Below, in pieces: positions 49,165 to 59,986 of a DNA stretch of 64,000 nucleotides (position 1 is its first letter; every line of letters begins with the position of its first letter). The translations under genes and the position numbers were made by a program. Under the pieces are notes generated by a model. That model did no database searches. It saw only the letters and a list, made by a program, of their open reading frames with translations, and was not told the DNA's origin. Origin of the DNA: Nageia nagi (lineage: Eukaryota; Pinophyta); assembly GCA_050084985.1 (NCBI GenBank), contig JBITNC010000001.1, positions 209,126,001 to 209,190,000 of the forward strand. Reading direction: 5' to 3'.

Positions 49165-50376
49165 ATGAATCTGGCAATGGAATCTGCTGAAGGTAGCATA
49201 ATGCCACCATAAGTATGATTTCCACCATCGAGATATCCAAGTGATTTCATCTTAACATATTTACGACATAGATTTGATCTTAATCTTTTAAATTATTTAC
49301 AATTGACTATTGATGAACAATATACAAGAACATTTAATATGTTTTGTGTTAGGAATAATGATTGGGGAGTCATTTTATGTGGAGACAAAGTAGGCATTAT
49401 TTTAGATCCACCAATATTTTTCACCCATATGGAAAGAATATCATAAAGAATAATGGCTTTCTGCTTACAATGGCCTTATGGAATACCAAAGATTGTCATA
49501 AATTGTCAATTAACTGAGTATTCACTCCTTTTAGCTAGGATGAAATGCATTAAACAATTACTAAAAAACCTAGAATGGATGGATGAAATTCCACATTATT
49601 TACCTCATAAAAGGGTGATTTATGATTTTTTAGATACTTTTGTGGCTTTTCCTCCTAGAATGTCACAACAATATTATAGGCAAATTAACAGATGTTCTCG
49701 CATGCAAATGTGACACACAATTTGGGAATGAAAGTTAGCGAAAAGGCAAGCTTTGCATATTGCTAAACTTAAAATGATAAGTTAAATAAAGGTTAGAAAT
49801 GAGATCATCGAAAGACTATCAAAAGAATGTAGAGTACAGAATAATGGAAGTTATCTTCTAGGATTCGAAAATAGGTACGAAAAAGACATCTTTATGAAAG
49901 TTGTTCGTAACGCCCCTACTCCTTTGTACTCAAATGTTTTTTCCATGCCTACAGAAATACAATAAAAATTGGCCTTGACATTCTATGATACACATGAATC
50001 TTACGGTTGGGGTGTCAAAATAAATGGGTATCAAGTTATTGTTTATATCAATGCCTTTGAGTTATGGTGTTCTCCCAAATTAGAATATGATTTAATGATA
50101 TATTTCTATCTTCTGTGGCCTATAGAAAAGCCCAAAATAATGGTCAATTGTACTCACATCTAGACTTTAAGATATCAAGAATGACTCATTTCAATCACAC
50201 AAACCATGACATCTGAACACTTAGATTATTGTATTCCAAAAATTTATCATAATCAAGTGGTATTAGATTTTAGTTTTTTGTTTAGTTCAACACATTGTTC
50301 ATTTAATCCTGATGCAGTTCAAACTAGATTTGAACACGTCATGAATAGATCTCCTAGAAAAATCATAAAATCCTAA
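49165..50376 (+). pseudogene. B extra ORF downstream of integrase: duplicated unknown domain
   Basis: A 404-codon frame follows Pol after 102 bp, broken by several stops (49210, 49216, 49444 and others). I recognise no known family. It consists of two copies of one domain. Copy 1 (about 49330-49692) has WGVILCG...V, then LQWPYGIPKIVINC, then PHKRVIYDF and QINR. Copy 2 (about 49975-50349) has WGVKING...V, LLWPIEKPKIMVNC, YHNQVVLDF and VMNR. W-to-W distance is 36 codons in both, and copies are offset by 215 codons. In position it resembles the env-like ORF of Athila elements, but I see no signal peptide or membrane segment. Confidence 0.75.
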
Positions 50377-50829
50377 AATAAATAAATAAATAAATAAATA
50401 AAAAAAAAATCATAAAATCCTAAAAAATAGAAAAATCATAAAATCCTAAAAATTTGAAAAATAGAAAACACCAAAAAATTATAAAATTAAAAATATACCT
50501 AGATGGGAACATCTAGAGGTCACTTGGCAATTGGGTGCCCTACCCTTGTATGATGTAAATATATGTTGCATGTCATTGTAACAGTGATTATCCAGTAAAT
50601 GTGTAATGTATGAAAAGTTTATCTTAGAATAATCTCCTTGTTATCACTACATTCACTTTATCCTTTCTTTCATAAAGAAATGACATACCTTAGATGATAG
50701 AAAAACATAAAATTTATATGTTTGAAGAAAAATCAAAAATTTCAAACACTTAATACATTAAGGAATTCTAACAGAATTTGAATGAAATTATTTTAGAAAC
50801 ATTAAGAGTGAAAAATTACATATCTATCC

Positions 50830-50881
50830 TATTATTCATTTCATCCCGAACCCAAGAATCATTTGGTAAAAAAAAAAGAGA

Positions 50882-50932
<51 letters not shown>

Positions 50933-51075
50933 ATATCAATGATTCTTGGGTAATTACAATATCCTCTATCGGGGCTATGGACACCTGACTGGTAGTAGAG
51001 CAAGGTTGTAGCGGGATCAAGGTGGTTAAGCAACTTTCTATGGATCTCTATATGTTCCATATGGATGGATTAGCT
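50830..51075 (+). other. Conserved hairpin block of the Tat 3' region (B copy)
   Basis: Perfect 13-bp arms CCCAAGAATCATT (50851-50863) and AATGATTCTTGGG (50938-50950) enclose a (TA)n loop. Then follow ATCCTCTATCGGGGCTATGG, GGTAGTAGAGCAAGGTTGTA and TTCCATATGGATGGATTAGC. Confidence 0.85.
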
Positions 51076-51359
51076 CATTAATGTTTCTGAGATAATTCCA
51101 TGTCAAATGATCTAAGAAGGGAAATGAATGTCACTGCACACACAGAGTTTTAGGTTTTTAATCAACATATAATAATATTGTTTGATATCATCTTAGGTTG
51201 TTAAATCTTGAAATAAAGAAAGATAAGGTAGATGTTATAATAACTTGGTTATTAATTCAAAGGTCACTTAATCTTTTTGTTATACTGAATATCCTTCATA
51301 TTATATACTTTGTTGGTGTTTAGGATCATTTGTTTCATTTTGTTAAACCCATTTTTACT

Positions 51360-51760
51360 ATTATACATCTTACCTTTGAACATTATTAAAATTTGCTTTT
51401 CTTTGGGAAAGATAAGAATGATTAATTATTGTTCTCTTAACCAAGATAAAGTTAATGTTCATATACATTCCTAAAGTCACTATTGTTTCATGTTAAACCA
51501 TGTTTTCAATATACCTATTTCCTTTGAATATTATTAAAATTTGCTTTTCTTTGGTAAGGATAAGAATGATTATTTATTATTCTCCTAACCAAGATAAAGT
51601 TAATGTTCATATGCATCCATACGTCATTGGTCTCTATTACCTTTGAACATTATTAAAAGTTGCTTTTCTTTGGAAAGGATAAGAATGATTATTTATTGTT
51701 CTCCTGACCAAGATAAAATTAATGTTCATAACATCCATAAAGAATTAGTTTTCCATGTCA
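51360..51760 (+). repeat. Threefold repeat in the 3' region of B
   Basis: Three units start at about 51376, 51530 and 51646. Each has TTTGAACATTATTAAAA, TTGCTTTTCTTTGG, GATAAGAATGATTA and AACCAAGATAAAGTTAATGT. Confidence 0.88.
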
Positions 51761-52519
51761 AGTGGTTTATTATAAAAAATTGCCAAGTGTGGAAAATGAT
51801 GCATCTGATTCTGCAAAAATTTAATAAAAATATGTCCTTAAATAATCTTAAAATCCAGAAGATTTAATATTTGAAAATAATGATTCTTAATTAATTAAGT
51901 TAATATATGTATTTTAGATATTTTAAATAATATCTAAAGTCAATATAAAAATTTAAATTCATTTTTTAAATGATGTACTAAAAGATTTATTAAGTTATCA
52001 TTAGAAACTAGGATATTAATGATTAGTTATCAAATTTAAATCATGTTTGCATACATCACACAAAACCATTGTCATCATTTATAAAATATGTTATTAATTA
52101 TTAAATTAATTAACAGGTTAATTAGTCGTAATTAATAATCAATCAATTATTTAAACAAATTATGTTATTTCATGTTATCAAGTATCCTCATATAGCTCAC
52201 AATTATATCCATGCATCATACATTTTGAAAGTTACATCTATCATCAACATCTATTCATCATCAAGTAATTAAAAGATAATTATATTTTCTACATAATATC
52301 ATATCATACCTATTTTCATCATAAATCTATATATAAAATGTAAGATCATACATCACAAATTATAGAAATACTATAACATACCATCAGTCTATCTATCACA
52401 CAATAAAAATAATCTAAACAGTACATCAAGAAAATATAACACCATAATCATCATAACAGCATGAGCCATAATGCTAATAAATAAAAGTACATCATATATT
52501 TATCATCAAAATAGGAATA

Positions 52520-52843
52520 TCAATGTCCTCTAGTAGATACAATATCATCATGAGGATCACCAAGATGCTCTGAAGAACCCTCATCCCTAGTAATGGATCT
52601 CAAGCCTATAGCATATGTATGAGGAGATACACCCTTAACAGTAGATTGAGATCGAGAAATTGATGCTGCATGACAACTGCAACTCCCTAAATGACCTAAG
52701 CCACTAGAAATAGGTGAATGAGGAAACCCTAGTACTGGCCTAAGTGGTGAACTAGGACCATTTGAAAAATATCTCGAGAAACCAGGTAGCCAAAGCTCCA
52801 CAGCCCTGCGATAATAATTCCGCTCTCTCAACTGATCTACCAT
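52520..52843 (-). CDS. B antisense ORF, C-terminal remnant of the PMD-type gene
   Basis: 107 codons open on the minus strand. The segment is richer in GC and CpG than its surroundings. It begins MVDQLRERNYYRRAVELWLP and is rich in S, R, G and H. The start NYYRRAVELWLP matches the antisense gene of F near 26300-26330 (DYYQEVVSTCLV), and the ends also align (CTAGAGGACATTGAT against CTAGAGGATTTATTA). The PMD core itself is missing in B. Antisense ORFs in this position are known in Tat elements such as Grande and Retand. Whether it is translated is unknown. Confidence 0.55.
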   Translation of the reverse strand: MVDQLRERNYYRRAVELWLPGFSRYFSNGPSSPLRPVLGFPHSPISSGLGHLGSCSCHAASISRSQSTVKGVSPHTYAIGLRSITRDEGSSEHLGDPHDDIVSTRGH

Positions 52844-53671
52844 GAAAACTATTTTGTTTTAAAAAACCTTGCATCATAGATCATTAGCAATCATTATGTC
52901 GATCATCAATAATTTAAATCAAATTGATAATGATTATTGATCAGCAACGATTCATAAGTAATCGTTGGCGATTTATATTATTTGAAATGTACAAAATGAA
53001 GTATATTTTCTTTAAATATCTTAAAATTTATTTGTGTATAGATAAAAAATTAAAAAAATTCATTCACTAAGGTGAAAGTGAACACATTATAAATCACATT
53101 ATTTTTTGCCTAGAAGAATGCTCCAATGTCACATGACTGCCAAATACATCGGCACATGAAGGACTAGTATTGAGTAAACTTACTAGGGTAAAATGATTAA
53201 AATCGCTATTAAAACAAGTCTAAACACAAGAAATTAAGATATTCATAGCGAAATATACTATTATAAAGATAGTATTTTTACTATATAAGTCCATGATGAT
53301 CACTTTAGAGTCATTAACAATAATAAAAGATTGTCAATGATCCTTGACTAAGTCAAATACAAAAAATAGATCAGACTAAGTTTGAGCTCAAATGGCAAAA
53401 TAATCACAGGATGTAAGAGATCATCTTGAAACCTCATTGTTGGGACAAAGGACAACACTATTACAATTCATATACTAAAGAAAACTTATACGGTATAGGT
53501 ACACTTAGACATGCAAAATGACATAATAGGAATGACATGCAATTGTCATACAAGCTCAATACATCATCATACCGAAAAGAGTCACTTCTAAAGTTATCAA
53601 CTTTATCAAACAACAAAGCTTCTTGTTATATTTTTTTTGAAATTATCAACTCTATCTTTGGTTGATAATTC

Positions 53672-53686
53672 AAAAAAGGGGCAAAA
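53672..53686 (+). other. Polypurine tract of B
   Basis: AAAAAAGGGGCAAAA directly abuts the TGTAGACAC start of the 3' LTR; the same tract lies beside the A LTR. Confidence 0.92.
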
Positions 53687-56176
53687 TGTAGACACTTAAA
53701 ATAAACCCTATTTTTAATTTAATAAATAAATAAATAAAACAAGTATTTTTCTAAAATATATCACATTAAAATAATTGTTGATTAAGATTGTGTAACATAT
53801 GCACCGTGAACAATCTTAACCAAAGTAAATCAAGAACATACTAGGGGATAGTTTCATTTCTAGAGAAAGTCGATTTAGGAAAGGAAATAAAAAGAAGTAG
53901 AGTGCAAGGAATTTAAGCAAAGGGCTTAGGGTAACAAGAAAGAAAGCAAAGGTGGATCACTAGTTTAGCTCAGGCTTTCACAGTGTGTGAAACCTTGACT
54001 TGAATCTAATGTAGTAGCTATAGTACAAGCTCTCACTCTCTAATAGTTTCCCAGCTTTACTTTACCATGTAGCAGATACTATTATACTAACAACTCACAA
54101 TTATCATTCAGGAAACAAACTAAGCTACCACAATGTAACCAAATTAAGAATGACAATTACGAGTGCTAGACAAGAAAGGTCAAGATGGTTTCATATTACT
54201 GATAAAAACTATAGGTCTTTGAGAACAAATGTAAGGAGCAATACTAGGTTTTTGATCCTTCTTTCACTTTATTTTCATACTTATACTACAGTAATGATAG
54301 TTATAAGAATTGCAGAATAGAAATGTTTACAAAAAATAGCTTCAAGATTCTACATTTCGAAATGCTCTACTTACCAGCTCTGGCTATTTGATCATTCCTT
54401 GATGACCTCATCACTTTTGAGACCTAGTTTCACTCAAAGATGTGAACATTGTTCTCCCTGTGACATCATCCTCATACTTCTAGAATGCTCTACTTATTGG
54501 CTCCAGCTATTTGATCACTCCTTGATGATGTCATCACTTTTGGGACCCAATTTCACTCAAAGATATGAACATTGTTCTCCCTGTGATGTCATCCTCATAC
54601 TTTTGGAATGCTCTATTTACCAGCTCTAGATATTTGAGAACTCCTTGATGACCTCATCATTTCTAGGACCCAGTTTCACTCAAAGATGTGAACATTATTC
54701 TCCCCATGACATCATCCTCATACTTCTAAAATGCTCTACTTACCAACTCCAGCTATTTGATCACTCCTTGATGATGTCATCACTTCCAAGACCCGATTTC
54801 ACTCAAAGATGTGAACATTGTTTTCTTCATGATGTCATCTTCATACTTCCAGAATGCTCTACTCACCAGCTTTGACTATTTGGGTCACTCTTTGCTGACC
54901 TCATCATCTCCAAAACTTGGGCTTTTCCACAACTGAGCTTTATCATTTCTTTCTGGAACACTTAATTTATGGGCTCCATCCTTTTTACTCACCCATGCTA
55001 ACCTCATCATCTCTAAAACCCAAACTTTACCAAAATATGACTATCTTATCCTCTGTGATATCATCATTTCATTCTGGAATGCTTTTATCTACTGACTCAA
55101 GCCTATTTTGTTTGCTCCAAAAAAACTCCTAGGAATCTTAAAATGAATTCATGATTGCAAGTAAAGTACACCGAGGCTTCAATAAAGAATTTATTATGTA
55201 CGGATATACAATAAAAACATTTAATAAGATTTAAAATTATATTATCTGATCAATCTTTTTGAACATATATAAAACAAGTGGTCTTACGACCCTTGTCATT
55301 AAAAAATGACCATAGAGTGACCATTCTAATGTTAATATATAATCGCTAAAAAATTGATGATGATACATGAACAGTTAAACAATAAACAAATCTAAGCCTA
55401 GAATAGCCTAGTACATACAATTTGCAATCATGAATACAGATGGAAGATAACAACACCTCAAAATTTAGTTCAAGAGGTTACCTAGAATCTTGGGATGCTA
55501 AAACAAATGAATAACAAACCTTAAAGCTTATAAATTGAAGCTTTATACATGAACAAAGGGACCTAATTTTACGGTAGCGAAGCTCTACCGAAATCAAATC
55601 AAGATATTATTAGCAAAAGGTTGTAAGCTTGGTTAACAATAAATCTCATATCAACCATATTTCCATATTATGTTATTCATTTGCTGATTAATATGTATGA
55701 ACAGGTATGCTTTTGATGCTTTATTCATTTTCTATGTGCAGGGTCAATACAGGAAAAGAACAATGGAAGTACGTGTGAAAGAGAACAATAAGGAATAGAC
55801 AAAAACACTTCAAAATTCTGTGAAGATTACTCTAGTGCATACATAGTTGATAGTCGACGATTCAAAGATCGGTTGATGGTGATTCACTAGATCGATAACA
55901 AAGGCCAAGGTTTACAACAAACATAATGATAGCATAGAGAATGCAGAGTCATGCTTCAATTGTTACCAATCTGCACTGATTGTTACCAATCCATAATGAT
56001 AGCTATCAATGCTGATTAAAAATAGATCAATAAAAACTCACTTTTTGTATTCAAATATTTTAGAATATAATATCATTCTTATTATTGATGTGTATTGTTG
56101 AATATGTTCATGATTAATTATGTTGAATGATTTATCTTTCTAAATTGCATTTTAGGTTCATAATTTGATATACACA
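53687..56176 (+). repeat. 3' LTR of B
   Basis: 2490 bp, TGTAGACACTT...GATATACACA, with intact TG...CA. The 123-bp array starts at 54365 and the CGGTAG hairpin at 55572, both at the same offset as in the 5' LTR. Confidence 0.95.
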
Positions 56177-56181
56177 CATAC
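56177..56181. repeat. Right target site duplication of B (CATAC)
   Basis: Identical to 36885-36889. Confidence 0.92.
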
Positions 56182-57160
56182 TATTAATGATGTGCAACAT
56201 TGATTTTATGATGTTAGCAATGTGCAAATAGATTCTAGTGAGTTCCCTCTTAGTGTTGAAATTTCTTCCTTTTCTATCTGAGTCATTTTTAGAGGCATAT
56301 GTGTAGAATCCAAACTTTAGAGAGGTGTATGAGAAGTTGTCTTCATCTAGTTCCAAGTATGAGGGTTTGGATGAATTTCATTTGTAAAATGGACTTATTT
56401 ATCATTTTAATGCATTATGTGTACCTGTAGGTGAAAGACTTGGACTAATTTAAGAAGCATATACTTCAAATATTACAAGATATTTTGGAGTTGGAAAGAT
56501 ATTGTACAATTTGAAAAGGTGTGTATATTGGCTAAATATGCAATATCAAGTTACCAAGTACATTAAGAGGTGTTCTTTGTATTGCACTAGCAAGCCAAGT
56601 AACAAGAAATTAGGTTTATATCTTCCACTTTTAGTACCTTCACATTCATGGGAGTGTATCTTAATGGATTTTATGGGAGGATTTCCTATGACTAAGAAAA
56701 GTAATGACTATTTATTTATTATTATGGATACATTTAGTAATATGTGTGTTTTGGTTCTATGTAAAAAGATTGTAACAAGACAAGATGATACAAGTTTATT
56801 CTTTTCTCATATTTGGGTTTATTTTAGATTACCTAATTCTATTATTTTAGATTGAGATAGTAGGTTTTTGGGCAAGTGTTGTACATATTTATGGGAAAAT
56901 ATGGATACAAGTTTGAAGAGGAGTACTACCTTTCATCCTCAAATAGATGGAAAAATCAAGGTGATGAATAGGAAAATAGTTCAATTATTGAGGGATTATT
57001 ATGGCAAGCATCCTAAGTCTTGGGATGAACATCTTGAATATATACAACATTCATATAATAGGGCAATTCATTCTTCCATTAATAAGAGCCCTTTTGATAC
57101 TTATTTTGGTTGTTTACAACCTTCACCTTTTGAATGTGTGTTTGGGAAGTAAAGGAATGA
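56182..57160 (+). pseudogene. C integrase (decayed)
   Basis: Continues C pol after B. CSLYCTSK is the end of the zinc site. The core has D in LMDFMGGFPMTKK (56660) and D in SIILD*DSRF (56855, beside a TGA). The third acidic residue is lost: FHPQIDGKIKVMNRKI has K where E stands in the family. RHYKHRVNHKFDVGYHVWL and later text belong to the C-terminal part. Frames change at about 56860. Confidence 0.9.
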
Positions 57161-57711
57161 AGAAGATTTAATTGAGAAAGAGGAAAAGCAAGCTAAAAAA
57201 TTTGTTGAAAAGATTAGGAAAATTCATTTGAAATTCAAAGAGCAACTTGAAACAAGCTAAGACAAGTACAAGATGAGACATTACAAACATAGAGTTAACC
57301 ATAAGTTTGATGTGGGATACCATGTTTGGTTGCATCTTAGTAAGGAGAGGTTGCAAGGACTAGTCAAAAAGTTAAAACCTATAAAGTATGAACCATTTGA
57401 TATTATGGAGCAAGTAAGTGAGAATGATTTTTGATTAGACCTTTCAGCATATATGAATATATATTTAGTTGTGAATGTTGAGCATTTGAAATTATATGAG
57501 TCATCTATGTTGACTAAAGATAAAGTAGGTCTAGATCATATTTTTCTATCTCTTGATGACTTAGCTCTTAATACTATGGATGAACTCAAGGATGATTCCA
57601 TATTACAAAAGAATGTTCATGCTACAAGAAGTAATGAGATAGATTTGTGGTTGGTTGTATTGAAAGGATAGAATCCTAATAAAGCCAAGTGGATAAAAAG
57701 ATCTAAAGTTG
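57161..57711 (+). pseudogene. C integrase C-terminus with chromodomain-like tail
   Basis: FDVGYHVWLHLSKERLQGL and KYEPFDIMEQVSENDF are the SH3-like C-terminal part. The last block (57580-57690) reads DSILQKNVHATRSNEIDLWL, then VVLKG...NPNKAKWIKR, which fits a degenerate chromodomain (I-L/x-x-R-S-x-E-x-x-x-W-L-V-x-x-K-G-x-x-P-x-x-A-x-W). This domain directs integration to modified histones in chromoviruses. Confidence 0.72.
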
Positions 57712-57761
57712 GGTAGTTATATCTTCATTCATACATTTATGGGACCAAATGCTTCTCCACT

Positions 57762-57770
57762 AGGGAGGTG
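57762..57770 (+). other. Polypurine tract of C
   Basis: AGGGAGGTG immediately before the 3' LTR. Confidence 0.75.
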
Positions 57771-58440
57771 TGATCCAAATTAGATCATGTATCAAGTTAT
57801 ATTTCTAGGAACAATACTCATTCCATAGGTATATGTGCTTGGAGAAAGTTCAAAGACCAAAAAATGGACGTTTTTACTATTCAATTTTAAGATACTAATG
57901 ACATGCAAATTATTGATTTTATGTCACTAATGGCATACACATTGATGAGTTAGCAAGGGCATTTGAAGAGATAGTGGAGTTTTGGGAGACTAATTGGTTC
58001 AAGTTCCTTAGTTAATGTTTTAGAGTATTCTAGAGGCTTATTTAATGATATATCTCATTCTTAAATATTAATGAGGATTGTAGAGTTTTAAGATTTTAGA
58101 ATTGTAATAATTTGAAGGAATACCAAGAGTCATTCTAGAATTATTGTAGTTATGAGATTGTTTCTTCTTATTGTAGGAGATTGCCATTATAGTGATGATA
58201 TTTCTCTATTCATGTAATATTGTAATGTCCATATACAATAAGAAGAGAAGGCTCTAATTCAATGCTAGATTAGGCCACATTGGGCAAACTATGGTAAATA
58301 ATTATGTTTATCTTATTATGTGTTTGAGATTGCTAGTTTATGATTTACATTATGCAATTTTTAAATTTATATGTAATTTTTATGATCTCATAATGGTGAA
58401 TATATTTTCATTCAAACAAGCATCTAGTGATTATAGATTA
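57771..58440 (+). repeat. 3' LTR of C
   Basis: 670 bp, TGATCCAAAT...TTATAGATTA, ending TA instead of CA. It is about 37 bp shorter than the 5' LTR. Confidence 0.87.
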
Positions 58441-58445
58441 GATGA
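58441..58445. repeat. Right target site duplication of C (GATGA)
   Basis: Identical to 33046-33050. Confidence 0.85.
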
Positions 58446-58861
58446 TGTCAGATGACTATTTCCTTTAGATATAGTTAGACTATATATGTAGTCAAGCTAT
58501 ATATACTCACAAAAATGATATGCCTATTAGAAGATATTTTTGATTATCAAGCTATATATATCATATTGATCAATGTATTATGGGTAAAAAAATGTAGATA
58601 TTTTCTTCTTATTATGTAGCATGTGCTTTCTACCAATGCTTAATGAATTGAGATTCTTGATCTCTCAATTATGATTTACTTCATCCTAATCTTAAATTTT
58701 TATGTGATATATTTATATACACTTCATGGATGTTGAATTGAGTTTGTAATTAATCTGTATTCATAAATAATTCAATTGAATTTTGGTTACTTAAAATATA
58801 GTTTATTATCTTGGTGGCTATTAGTTTGTATGCTTTGACCAACATGGGCCTACTATAATGG
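58446..58861. other. Sequence between C and E2
   Basis: AT-rich, with no gene on either strand. It should be the original continuation of 30600-33050. A 21-bp string of the left flank of C (33019-33039) recurs at 58508-58528. Confidence 0.6.
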
Positions 58862-58866
58862 ATGCC
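58862..58866. repeat. Left target site duplication of E2 (ATGCC)
   Basis: Identical to 63492-63496. Confidence 0.88.
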
Positions 58867-59940
58867 TATAATGTCCCCAAATTTGTAAAACATCCACTTT
58901 CTCTCCTCTTGGAGTGTGATGTTCATGGCAAAGGAGGAGAAACCAAAAATAAATTAATTTAGGAGTATTTTATTAATATTTTGCATTTATTTCTATAACC
59001 AAGGCTAAAGAGACCCTTGAGGCACCCACCCTTGGATTTTATTTAATTAATATAGCTCAATTATTTGTAATTAATGCAATAATGAGCCATTGATCTTGTA
59101 ATTTGGCATCTCTAGGCAACCATTATGGGATGTTGGGCTTCCTGGGTCCCTAGATGATTTAATTTGTCATCCCAAGACAACAGAAGAGGGATGTTACACT
59201 TTGGGTGATTCCAAGGTATGAGAGATATTGTTATAAAAGGAGATGGGATGCATCTTTTGTAGGGATGCTGGAAGATCATCAAAGTTTATCTCTTTCTAGG
59301 GGTTAGCAACTAGTGGAGTTGCAACTTTCTAGCTAGCTTAGTGGGAGAGTTTAAGCCAGTGTGGAGGAGTTCTTACCTAAGCTAGGATAGTAGCTCAAGC
59401 CAATGAGGTGGAGTTGCTAGAGTAGCTTGAGCCAGTGAGGTGGAGTTACTAGAATAGTTCAAGCCAGTGTGGTGGAACTATTCCATCCCTGATCTAGATC
59501 CAACCAGTGGGGTAGATCTAGATCCATCTAATGCAGCCATATTCTAGATCCAAATCTAACCTACCAAATTAGTGAGGAGGCACATCTTAGATCTAGACCA
59601 GTTGATTCAATGTGAGGAAGCTCATCTAGCATTGGGAGAAAAGATTGAAGAACTTGTAAGGCCATATCATCCAAATCTACCTTATGACGGCAAATGTCAC
59701 CCTTCTTGAGCATTTGGGTATTTTTCTTTGAGTATTGTACTTGTCCATTTGGGACATCCTAGCTCTTAAAGAATAATATTCATTTCTAGCTCTATTTCTT
59801 ATTCAATTTGTAGATCCAATTTGCATTGAGATAGATAGAAAAATATATAAATATATATAAATTTCTAAGTAGTGATATTTCAACTTTGGAATATTACACT
59901 TTAACAAAAATTGCATTTTGTGAGTTTTGGGGATATTACA
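58867..59940 (+). repeat. 5' LTR of E2
   Basis: Starts TATAATGTCCCC (TG to TA) and ends GATATTACA. TATA box TATAAAAGG at 59232-59240. Imperfect repeats of about 33 bp with GCCAGTGAGGTGGAGTT occupy 59345-59500. A 25-30-bp piece present in the 3' LTR (about 62610-62636) is missing near 59082. Confidence 0.92.
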
Positions 59941-59941
59941 G

Positions 59942-59953
59942 TGGTATTAGAGC
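59942..59953 (+). other. Primer binding site of E2 (tRNA-iMet type)
   Basis: TGGTATTAGAGC, one base after the LTR; one mismatch to TGGTATCAGAGC. Confidence 0.88.
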
Positions 59954-59986
59954 TAGTTTTCTTACTAGCCTTTATTAGTTCATATT

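Larger units (their letters stand above)
50377..53671 (+). other. Non-coding 3' region of B
   Basis: 3.3 kb between the extra ORF and the polypurine tract. It begins with AAATCATAAAATCCTAAAA repeats (50350-50480), then holds the hairpin block, the threefold repeat and the antisense ORF described separately. From 51770 to 52510 and 52850 to 53670 I see nothing but AT-rich sequence; 53400-53600 matches A 9890-10090 on the other strand. Confidence 0.8.
36890..56176 (+). mobile_element. B: complete 19.3-kb Tat-type Ty3/gypsy element
   Basis: Both LTRs measure 2490 bp. Between them are a primer site (39383), a 1.75-kb leader, one gag-protease-pol frame (41158-49062), an extra sense ORF (49165-50376), a 3.3-kb 3' region with an antisense ORF (52520-52843), and a polypurine tract (53672). 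The second, archaeal-type RNase H after the first one marks the Tat lineage. It entered C between RNase H and integrase. Nonsense codons and at least two frameshifts in gag make it defective. In the first 190 bp of the LTRs I count about 15 differences, mostly transitions. Confidence 0.95.
33051..58440 (+). mobile_element. C: Ty3/gypsy chromovirus, split by element B
   Basis: LTRs of about 0.7 kb, an initiator-Met primer site, gag with zinc knuckle, protease, RT, RNase H, [B insertion 36885-56181], integrase, chromodomain-like tail, polypurine tract and LTR follow in the standard chromovirus order. Without B and its duplicated 5 bp the element is 6098 bp. Reading is broken by many TAG and TAA codons and a few frameshifts. 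C is older than B. Confidence 0.9.

Noticed and set aside
50836-51060. Antisense ORF with a YI repeat in B, with the string GVHSPDRGYCNYPRI
   Set aside because: The YIYI part is the (TA)n run. The rest is similar in A and F, but frames are not kept open there; I treat the block as conserved non-coding DNA.
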